Source: Pelagophyceae sp. CCMP2097 (Eukaryota > Sar > Pelagophyceae). Taken from it: a stretch of 11,157 nt of DNA. A program made the translations under genes and the position numbers. Positions 5,021-11,157 of this stretch are shown here, piece after piece (position 1 is the stretch's first letter; every line of letters begins with the position of its first letter). The DNA lies in assembly GCA_026770575.1 (NCBI GenBank), contig MU657589.1:13035-24191 (forward strand), read 5' to 3'. The notes beneath the pieces were generated by a model. That model was given only the letters and a program-made list of their open reading frames with translations. It was not told the origin of the DNA and did not search any database.

Positions 5021-6872
5021 TTGCGCCTTAAGGATTCTCGGAGCGTACTGTACTCGGTTTCGCGCAGGTCCTCGGACATGCCGCGTGCGCAGGCCACAGG
5101 ATCATCATTGAGGATTCAGTCTCCGGAGATTACGAAGTCAAGCACGGCTTCAGGCTTGCGAGAGGCAGTAGTATTATCTCCCGTTTTATACGCTATATTC
5201 AACGATGGCGTGGTTGACTATCTCAGCGAATGCGACGGCATTGATGTAAGCGGGTGTTAATATAGGGCACTCCTTTATGTCGATGACATCGTTTTAGTCA
5301 GCCACTCGGCGGATGATCTCCAATCGACGATTTCGCGCTGCCAAGATTACGCACGCTAACGACCACTCCTTCCAGTTCTCCATGAAGAAGTCGCAAGTCA
5401 TCGTCTTCGGTGACGATGTCGATTACGATTTTGAGTGGACCCTTATGGGCGAGCCGATGGCTCAAGTCGCCCATTACCCGTACTTGGGCGTCGTATTCCG
5501 ACGGTGCCTTGGGCAGTTCGGGAAAGCCCCCCCCGGTGTGGCGTTCCGTCGCGAATTCGTCGACATGAAGTTCACTGCGAGTGACAGTATAAGCTTTTGC
5601 AGTTTGTGCCGTGCATGGTGCCATGCCGGTTCGCGCAGCTAGCAATAAGTCCACCAAGAGGAAAATTTCGATATTATGCCGTGGCAAAAAGTCTTGACCG
5701 TTCAAACCCCCAAACCCGGGAATTTGATCTTTCAGACGCTGACTCTCTTAAGCACTTGCGGAAGATGATATCGGACTTCTCCACTGAGCACGGCGTGCAT
5801 CAAATCCCCATGTTTTCTTCTTCCGACCCATGGGAAGGGGTCCACACCGCAACCTGCAAGAAATTAAAAGCCTTGGGGAATCAGCTTATTAAAATGCGCT
5901 GTACCCCCGAGGGTATCCCGACAAACATTGCAAAGAAAGTCATTTAGACCATGATGTTATCCACGGCTCTGTTTAACTCCGCAGTATGGCAAAACGGTGT
6001 AGAATGCACCTCCATCCAAACGCAAATGAATAGAATCTATACGCGGCTCCTCGGTGTACCAGTCTCCACCAACACACTGCCGCGGTCCATTACGAGCTTG
6101 GTGTAATTGACCAGCAAATCCGTGCACAAGGTGCATCGCTCAAATTCAGAAACCACATCATCCTTTCAAGTGATGATAGCATGGTTAAGCGAATCTATAG
6201 GGCCCTCCAGCAGGAGGGTGGCGCTGATCCGAATAACAAGTACATCCGAAACAATGTCACTCAATTCCTCGAGCCTCTTGCTGCTTCTTTTGGGTGGCTC
6301 TCGGCGTGCAAACCCGCCCAAGCGAATGTAAAAGGGCACGGCCTCTTATGCCTTCACCAGCAGCAGAAATTCACCAGTGCGCTCGAAGGATCAACAACTC
6401 TCCCCAATCTGATGAAGTGGTCAACAACATGCCGTACGGCCCCTTACCTCCTGCGGAGACATTATCCTTCATGGTCGCTTCGACAGGGCCGCGTGCTGAA
6501 AACGAAGCTCCGGCTAAAAGGTTACGAGGCTCTTGGTGCTCATCATAATCACCCCCCAGCCAATCCACTACTGGTATTACTCGCGCTACTTCATGCCGCC
6601 ACACGCCGTGCTGTCAAGAAAAAATCCCCGAATCCGTGTATCACGTTTTGGGGTCATGTCGTGCCTATGCGCCACTTCGCCATGAGTGTTTCTCCAAATT
6701 AGGAGCACGTATCTCATCTTTCCCATCCCTTTCGGATGCGGCTAAGGTTGATTTCATCCTTGGGGATGATTCTCCCCCTTGTGTTGATGCAATTATATAT
6801 CGCTTCCTTTTCAAGATTTTTCATGCACGTGCTCCGCCAGGGATAAGTCCTTCAGGGCCCGCCGCCCTGTGA
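5021..6872 (+). pseudogene. Decayed non-LTR retrotransposon reverse transcriptase
   Basis: Conserved reverse-transcriptase motifs appear in order. GLREAVVLSPVLYAIF (from 5153) corresponds to the GxRQGxxLSPxLF block. ALLYVDDIVLVS (from 5267) is the catalytic box in its YVDD form. KKSQVIVFG and YPYLGVVF (5385-5500) are the palm/thumb motifs typical of LINE-type enzymes. Then come LSTALFNSAVW and RLLGVPVST (5955-6070), HYELGVIDQQIR (~6087), and a C-terminal YHVLGSCRAYAPLRHECF zinc-knuckle-like region (~6636-6690), ending at TGA 6870-6872. Frames change near 5357, 5590-5640, 6085 and 6610, and in-frame stops occur at 5258 and 5945, so it is non-functional. No endonuclease or ORF1 is visible; the 5' end is truncated between about 4960 and 5110. 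The clade is not determined. Confidence 0.88.
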
Positions 6873-6877
6873 TTCCT

Positions 6878-6898
6878 AAATTATTATTATTATTATTA
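6878..6898 (+). repeat. (TTA)n tail of the retrotransposon
   Basis: Seven ATT/TTA units directly after the pseudogene's short 3' flank (GATTCCTAAA). Many LINE elements end in short tandem tails. The inverted copy at 7884-8164 ends at the same point with an ATTAATATTATTA remnant. Confidence 0.8.
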
Positions 6899-7205
6899 CA
6901 CAAAGCGCAGCACGTGCTCGCCGAACCCGATTTGGCGGTTCGAGCCGTCGAACAAAAGGTGCTCTAGAGGGCGTAGCTGTGGCGGGGCATCACCAGGGCG
7001 GTTCCATGCGAGTGTACGATGGCTTTGGGGGCCTCTCTATTAGGAATTTGCGCCTCCTACCTTTTTATTCACGGTGGCAGTGACGGGCCAAAAATGAGTG
7101 ACTGATGCCCCGCCCATCTACAAATCAAAAAGGGGCCCGTAAGCGACTACACCAACATACCAAAGGCGCCCTCCGGGGGTCTGCAGTACCTCCGGTGCGC
7201 CATGG
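6899..7205. other. Unassigned stretch between LINE tail and TIR element
   Basis: No gene seen. A short GATGGGCGGGGCA motif on the minus strand (about 7105-7118) is shared with 3534-3546. An inverted GCGC...CCGG / CCGG.GCGC arrangement lies at 7167-7202, just before the TIR element. Confidence 0.45.
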
Positions 7206-7208
7206 TAA

Positions 7209-7880
7209 TTAGACAGTCTCACTTTTTTCAAGGAGCTTTTCAAGCTCCTTTTAAAGTTGCCAAAAGGTCTGTGTTTGCATTTAAAGTTGCTTTAAAAGCT
7301 TCTACTTTTCAAGCTGAACTTTAAAAGTAGAACTTTAAAAGTTGCTTGGAAGTTTTCCAACTAACTTTAACTGTTGCTTTTAAAGCTCGGGAAGAGTTCG
7401 TTGGATGAGCGTTGAGCGGACGTTAGATGAGCATTAACCCGGCGCGGGCGCGTGGCGCGGGCGCGCCGCGGGCGCGCCGCGCGGAGGGGGCGGGGGCGCG
7501 GCCTCTGGCGGGCGGGGCGGCACCGATGGTGCCCGCGCCTCCGTCGAGGCGCGGGCCGGTCGCGGGGCCGACGTGCCCCGTCCCTCGCGCCATCTCACCT
7601 GGTTGGCCGAAGGAAGGCGCCCTTGACGCCGCTTCGCGCTCACGTTGAAGCGAAAAAAGAAATGTTGAAAAAGTAGCTTGAAAAGTAGCTTTTAAAAAGT
7701 GAACTTGTCTAATTCCATCATCGAGCCTGACGGTCTGAGCGCGCTGTGCGCATCGGCGTCAGAAGGAGATGCGCATAGCAAAGTCGGCTTGGCTCTTGCT
7801 CGTTAAAGCGTTTTAGGCTACTTTATGCAAATGCGCCAGTCAACTTGAAAAGCTTCTTGAAAAAAAGTAAAGTTGTCTAA
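7209..7880. mobile_element. Non-autonomous TIR element (MITE-like), TAA target duplication
   Basis: The left end TTAGACAGTCTCACTTTTTT and the reverse complement of the right end TTAGACAACTTTACTTTTTT continue into shared CAAG.AGCTTTTCAAG, giving a terminal inverted repeat of ~37 bases at about 85% identity. TAA flanks both ends (7206-7208 and 7881-7883). A three-base TAA duplication is typical of PIF/Harbinger and Tourist-type elements; that assignment is inference. Subterminal AAAGTTGC/CTTTTAAAG motifs recur near the left end. No transposase is present. A second right-end-like sequence at 7676-7712 (TGTCTAA at 7706-7712) suggests a nested or duplicated terminus. The core at 7437-7600 is extremely GC-rich. 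Confidence 0.72.
7437..7600. other. CpG-rich core of the TIR element
   Basis: Dense GCGCGGGCGCGCC-type sequence between two AT-rich flanks. Overlapping open frames on both strands are Ala/Arg/Pro-rich products of composition. It may have been captured from a host GC-rich region. Confidence 0.6.
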
Positions 7881-7883
7881 TAA

Positions 7884-8164
7884 TATTAATTTAGGAATCA
7901 CAGGGCGGCGGGCCCCGAAGGACTTATCCCTGGCGGAGTCGGCTCAACCAATTTAGCACATGCACGAAAATTTTTGAAAAGGAAGCGATGTAGGAATCCT
8001 AGGACGTCCTATAATGGCATCAACACAAGGGGGAGAGTCATCCCCAAGGATGAAATCAACCTTAGCCGCATCCGAAAGGGAAGGGGTGGGATACGTGCTC
8101 CTATTTTGGAGAAACACTCACGACGAAGTGACGCATGGGCACGACATGACCCCCAAACGTGATT
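7884..8164 (-). pseudogene. Inverted second copy of the retrotransposon 3' end
   Basis: Read on the minus strand, this repeats the last ~230 bases of the element ending at 6880, including the region coding for the C-terminal zinc-knuckle-like part and the ATTCCTAAATTA tail start. It carries insertions of about 18 to 20 bases relative to the first copy (near 7940 and 7990) and many substitutions, so it is an independent, older or more decayed insertion. Its 5' side stops at 8164, where R1 copy 3 begins. Confidence 0.85.
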
Positions 8165-8166
8165 AA

Positions 8167-8227
8167 GGACCCGAAGGGTCCTTGCCGTTTAATCAACATC
8201 AGTTTACGGCAAGGGCCCTTCGGGTCC
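8167..8227 (+). repeat. R1 terminal hairpin, copy 3
   Basis: Arms 8167-8188 and 8206-8227 pair over 22 bases with a single G-T, around a 17-base loop TTAATCAACATCAGTTT. It defines the 5' boundary of R1 against the LINE fragment. Confidence 0.88.
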
Positions 8228-8395
8228 TTTGATTGAAGGATTACCAGGGGCAATTTTGTCTGTCCGTCTGTCCGTCTGTCCGTCTGTCTGTCCGCCCCCG
8301 GGTAAATCCGTGAGGTTCCGCCTTTGGGAGGAAAAGGGCAGCAACTCGGTCGATTCAGCGATTGATGGTTGATGCGATCGCTAAAATTGGGAATG

Positions 8396-8470
8396 GAGGT
8401 CGAGCAGGAGCCTCATTGGAATCATCATGGAAGAAGTTTTTGGTCACAGGTTCGAATCTGGTCGGCCGCA
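8396..8470 (+). repeat. tRNA-like module of R1 copy 3
   Basis: A box GAGGTCGAGCAGGAG, B box GGTTCGAATCT (8449-8459), ending CGGCCGCA. It agrees with copy 2 between the boxes, so copy 1 is the deviant. Confidence 0.6.
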
Positions 8471-8552
8471 AAATTCAGCGATAATTAAAATAATTTTAAT
8501 TATTTACGTGGGCTTTGCAAGGTGGGTAAAAACATGGCGACGGGCACCAGGC

Positions 8553-8635
8553 GCGATGACCCGCTGGGGGCAAAAGGGGATTGACCGGATCATTATCCTT
8601 GGAGGTGATTGTGGGGCCCGGTATATATCGCAACG
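8553..8635 (+). repeat. Direct repeat, left, inside R1 copy 3
   Basis: Identical to 364-446. Confidence 0.8.
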
Positions 8636-8840
8636 CTCCCCCACACGCATACCGTAGGAACGGGAGGTTTAGCGTGGAGAAAGGCAAAATACGATAATGC
8701 ACCGGGCCTTGGTCCGGCTCCGGTGGCGGCCTTACTGCAGGTCTTGAACCTGTTGCCACGGGGCGGGCTTACTGCGTGCCTTGGACACGTGGCCGCTGGG
8801 GAGTGGAGGCTTACCAGGGTAACACTTGCCAAAATCGAGT

Positions 8841-8864
8841 GCCTCCTGCGGGAATCGAACCCGG
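8841..8864 (-). repeat. Minus-strand tRNA T-arm-like sequence
   Basis: On the minus strand CCGGG-TTCGATT-CCCGC is a T arm (four of five pairs) followed by AGGAGGC and A in the acceptor and discriminator places. No matching 5' acceptor or D arm is found, so this is tRNA-derived only. Confidence 0.55.
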
Positions 8865-8903
8865 GACCATTCGCAAGTGATTGTGTACGTGGACCTATTA
8901 ACC

Positions 8904-8989
8904 TGCGATGACCCGTTGGGGGCAATAGGGGATTCACCGGATCATTAACCTTGTGGGTGATTGTGGGGCCCGGTATATATACCGCAACG
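8904..8989 (+). repeat. Direct repeat, right, inside R1 copy 3
   Basis: Second unit of the ~85-base repeat, more diverged from its partner than the pair in copy 1. It includes the GGTATATATACC palindrome at 8972-8983. Confidence 0.78.
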
Positions 8990-8992
8990 CCA

Positions 8993-9040
8993 GGGAACAT
9001 GTTTGAAACAACATTTTGAGGAGATTTTATAAAACATCCA
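8993..9040 (+). repeat. GGGAACATGTTT direct repeat, left
   Basis: GGGAACATGTTTGAAAC.AC.TTTTGAG-type sequence repeated in the same orientation at 9602-9648. The two flank the BED-finger frame. Confidence 0.65.
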
Positions 9041-9134
9041 AAAACACGTGTTCAAAACACGCTAAAATATCGCGCGTGTCAGAGCGCGTCCGCCACCCTC
9101 GCGGAAGACCAAGGAGTCGTACAAAGCGGTCTGG

Positions 9135-9467
9135 ATGATCATTCCACAATTTTTGAATCTGCACTTTCGTCAAAAGTTATTGCGAGAGCGACGTGGCCGC
9201 TCCCGCCACGCACAGAGGCCGATGTCGGGACGCGCGCGGGACCCGGTGCACGGGCACATTCTCCTGGAGGAGGGGACGTACGAAGATGGCGGCAAGACGA
9301 AGTCCCGCCAGAAGCGCACCTGCGTGCATTGCAGCAAGACGTATGTCTTCGCCAACGTGGGCCGTCTGTGCGCTACGTCTTCCGACAGTCGTGGGGCGTG
9401 CACGAGCGGCGGCGGCCGCGCGGTCGCTGCGACGCCGCCGAGATACCGCGAGATGCCGCGGATTTAA
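9135..9467 (+). pseudogene. BED-type zinc-finger fragment, likely transposase N-terminus
   Basis: Open frame of 110 codons; the more likely start is the ATG at 9222, giving RDPVHGHILLEEG, then KRTCVHCSKTYVFANVGRL. A charged segment, then C-x2-C-(K)-x-Y/F and a later R-L fits the first half of a BED zinc finger. The L-x2-H-L and final Cys portion is missing: after VGRL the frame reads CATSSDSRGAC and then low-complexity Gly/Ala/Arg to a TAA. It is therefore damaged or truncated, and far shorter than a transposase (usually over 500 residues). BED fingers bind DNA and are frequent in hAT transposases and genes derived from them. Confidence 0.5.
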
Positions 9468-9601
9468 TCCTAATATAGTATCTCAATTTGAGCTATACAT
9501 CTCTCCAGGGGGTCTACGCGGGTAGACAGGGGCCCGGCCGGCGGCCGCGGGATTGCGGCGCCACGGCGGAAAACACAGAACATCTGTTTAAGCCCTGTTT
9601 G

Positions 9602-9648
9602 GGGAACATGTTTTAAACGACGTTTTGAGAGATTTGATTCAAACACGT
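9602..9648 (+). repeat. GGGAACATGTTT direct repeat, right
   Basis: Partner of 8993-9040. It is followed by the reverse complement of an internal R1 junction (9655-9670). Confidence 0.65.
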
Positions 9649-9670
9649 CTTTAAGTTTTTACCCACCTTG

Positions 9671-9748
9671 GGGCTTTGCAATGGGATTTGTCTGTATCCT
9701 TCGCTCGAAGTCGGTCCTCCGTGTGCCTCCGGCGCGCTCTTGTCATAG
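9671..9748 (+). repeat. Dispersed repeat shared with R1 copy 2 tail
   Basis: GGGCTTTGCAATGGGATTTG, then CTTCGCTCGAAGTCGG and CCTCCGGCGCGCTCTTGT, matches 3455-3532 with a few substitutions and indels. The R1 hairpin and tRNA-like module are absent here. Confidence 0.8.
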
Positions 9749-10276
9749 GATTTCCTACACGGCGCTGGGCCTCGACGTAACTGGCGAGGTGTTGACTTGA
9801 AACGCCTGGACCCGTTCATGCCCACCCGCCCGCGGCCGTGCCCCTCTACATCCTCAACCCAAAACCCCAACTCCCGGCCACTATCAACGCCGGCCCGCAA
9901 TGTGCTGGACTGCCTGGCCGGCCACCGTACCGCTTAGGCGTGCGAAAACAAAGCCGCCCGTGATGACCATGAGCCGCCGAGGAGACACAACAGCCGTCGA
10001 CGCATGCCCGAATGCAGCGAGTGGGGACGTACCCGGCAGCGAGGCAGAACGGTCGAAGTCCTTCGTGGTGGATGACCAGTCGCTCCTGCGCAGGCCCCCT
10101 CGACTGCACGTGGCTCGCCGCGCCTGCCTCTCCCCGGGATATTAAATCAAACCCTCACACGCCTCACACGGATTCGTTTTTTTTCTCCTAACAGCACGGT
10201 GTGTGGCTAGACGCGCTTTTCGAGCGCAGCGAGCCGAAATCGCTGAATAAATTTTAAGCCGTTCGTGTAAAAAGCC
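9749..10276. other. Unassigned stretch
   Basis: No gene I can support. Open frames on both strands lack known domains. A strong polypyrimidine run followed by CTAACAG (10175-10194) looks like a 3' splice site, but no exon with clear coding character follows it. Confidence 0.4.
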
Positions 10277-10314
10277 TTACCGGATACATATCCGATTACC
10301 GGATACATATCCGC
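10277..10314. repeat. Two 19-base tandem palindromic units
   Basis: TTACCGGATACATATCCGA and TTACCGGATACATATCCGC in tandem. Each contains the palindrome CGGATA-CA-TATCCG. This could be a paired binding site for a dimeric protein or a short tandem duplication. Confidence 0.8.
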
Positions 10315-10917
10315 TTTTCCTCTCAAACTACGACCTGCGAGGCACCGCCCCGCCGCGCACCGACGTCCCCCTGGGGTCAGGAGTGTCGCGATGGACGCGC
10401 CACGACGTCTTTACCCCGGAACCGCGAGCCTTCTTTCCCCTGGAGGCGCGCGGGCTGTTTTCGGTGTGTCCGAAAATGGTCTCGCCTGAAGCGCTCCAAC
10501 TCCCCGATGCGGTCGAACTGCCCCAATATGAAGCCGGGCCCATGCTCGGGAGGTATCATGCGTGCGCGCGCAGCCGCCGGACCTCGCCTGGCGGCTCGGG
10601 GAAGGCCGTCGGACCTAGGCTCGGCAGCCCCACTTTTGCGCGTTCGTTCGGGCAAAACTTGGCTCGCTGCGCTCGATAAATCGCGCCTCGGGAGGTTCAT
10701 ATCAAATCTTAAGTACTGCACGCATGTTCCAAAGTCAAATAGCCAAAATTTAAAACAACATTCCGTTAAACTTTGGGCGCGAGTATCTCAGCGCGAACCC
10801 CGCCCGCGGAGCTAAAGTTGACAGATCGTGAAAGCTCGCGTCGAGACGCGCCGACTCCATCAAACATTTTGTCTCAATTCGAGTATCGTAATTTTGATAA
10901 GCGGGTCTAAAAATTCT
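10315..10917. other. Unassigned stretch
   Basis: Open frames occur on both strands (for example plus 10383-10679, which starts with GTG), but none has an in-frame ATG start with recognisable domains. I see no RNA gene. The sequence changes from GC-rich to AT-richer near 10695. Confidence 0.4.
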
Positions 10918-10929
10918 GGTGTATAAATG
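10918..10929 (+). promoter_or_regulatory. TATA-like GGTGTATAAATG
   Basis: Similar to the TATATAAACAC sites further left, and located before an open frame that runs to the window end. GAGTATCGTAA lies ~35 bases upstream, echoing the GGGCATCGTAA near 2231. Function is inferred only. Confidence 0.3.
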
Positions 10930-10938
10930 ATAATGTAA

Positions 10939-11157
10939 TGGGCCCGGGCTTCCAGGGTCTCCAAGTCCTCGACTTTGAGTGAAGCCCCCCACGTTAGGTC
11001 CGGTGCAGTTTCAGGGCCGTTCGACCCGACGCGGCCCAGCCCCCAGGAACGAGCCAGGACTCGACTTCGTTTCTTACAACTCGTACGTCCAGCCTCATTC
11101 GACCGTCTCCTCGTCGCCCTCGCCGCGCGCATCCGCTGGAATCTCGGTCGTCGCCGC
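10939..11157 (+). CDS. Open frame running off the window (unrecognised)
   Basis: Open from just after a TAA at 10936-10938 to the window edge, 73 codons without an ATG. The final part (from about 11059) reads TRLRFLQLVRPASFDRLLV and continues in similar amphipathic style, more protein-like than the opposite strand. It could be an exon or the N-terminal part of a gene whose start is upstream through splicing. No domain is recognised; composition alone could produce it. Confidence 0.25.

Larger units (their letters stand above)
8165..8989 (+). repeat. Composite repeat R1, copy 3 (complete)
   Basis: This is the complete version of the block at 1-798: hairpin 8167-8227, microsatellite 8257-8294, tRNA-like module 8396-8470, AT palindrome 8482-8502, left direct repeat 8553-8635, minus-strand T-arm 8841-8864, right direct repeat 8904-8989. 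Against copy 1 there is one substitution over some 620 bases outside a 20-base cluster of eight, then about 15 differences and a two-base indel in the final 145 bases. Confidence 0.88.
8991..9597. mobile_element. Possible hAT-like element remnant
   Basis: It begins CAGGGAACATGTTTGAAAC and ends GTTTAAGCCCTG, so both ends show the CAGGG terminal motif typical of hAT transposons, and it holds a BED-finger frame such as many hAT transposases carry. Against this, inner terminal similarity is weak and the flanking eight bases do not match as a target duplication. Treat as a candidate. Confidence 0.35.

Noticed and set aside
7427..7676. Overlapping open frames in the GC-rich core of the TIR element
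   Set aside because: Three frames on both strands are open together and consist of Ala/Arg/Pro/Gly; composition only.
9478..9502. CTCAATTTGAG palindrome as a regulatory site
   Set aside because: Short AT-rich palindromes of this size arise by chance; nothing nearby supports a function.
9900..10145. 81-codon plus-strand open frame in a GC-rich zone
   Set aside because: No domain, mixed codon-end use, and an equally long opposing frame.
10383..10679. 98-codon plus-strand open frame
   Set aside because: It begins with GTG, the frame extends upstream to 10251 without any ATG, and no domain is visible. Overlapping frames on the minus strand are equally long, so composition explains it.

Overview
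This is a repeat-dominated stretch of what looks like a GC-rich unicellular eukaryote's nuclear genome, most plausibly a microalga; the lineage cannot be fixed from the sequence. The reasons are RNA polymerase III-style A/B-box repeats, a 5'-truncated non-LTR retrotransposon with a (TTA)n tail, terminal-inverted-repeat elements, a BED-type zinc-finger fragment, splice-site-like motifs, and very few long open frames. I see no bacterial gene organisation, rRNA gene or intact tRNA gene.

Layout, left to right. (1) 1-798 is a composite repeat, called R1 here: a hairpin, a TGTCCGTC microsatellite, a tRNA-like module and a ~350-bp block bounded by ~85-bp direct repeats. (2) 1140-1910 holds TATATAAACAC sites, three minus-strand tRNA T-arm-like hairpins and a 45-bp inverted repeat. 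(3) 2405-2830 has a shard of R1 and a degenerate short-repeat array. (4) 3121-3540 is a second, more divergent R1 copy with a different tail. (5) 3736-4725 (minus) is the one convincing long coding region: a cysteine-rich protein of 329 residues with a PHD-like C-terminus, preceded by a coding-like segment in another frame. (6) About 5021-6900 is a decayed non-LTR retrotransposon carrying the reverse-transcriptase YVDD box. (7) 7209-7880 is a non-autonomous TIR element with a TAA target-site duplication and a very GC-rich core. (8) 7884-8164 is an inverted second copy of the retrotransposon 3' end. (9) 8165-8989 is a third R1 copy, almost identical to the first. (10) 8991-9597 carries a BED-finger reading frame with hAT-like CAGGG/CCCTG ends. 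(11) 9655-11157 is mostly unassigned, with a dispersed repeat, a palindromic 19-bp tandem and an open frame running off the window.

No set of genes here forms a pathway. The window reads as nested insertions of several repeat families around one candidate gene. The most notable observations are the near-identical R1 pair with two unusual patterns of divergence, the chimeric architecture of R1, the PHD-like gene with its upstream coding-like segment, and the TIR element beside the LINE tail.
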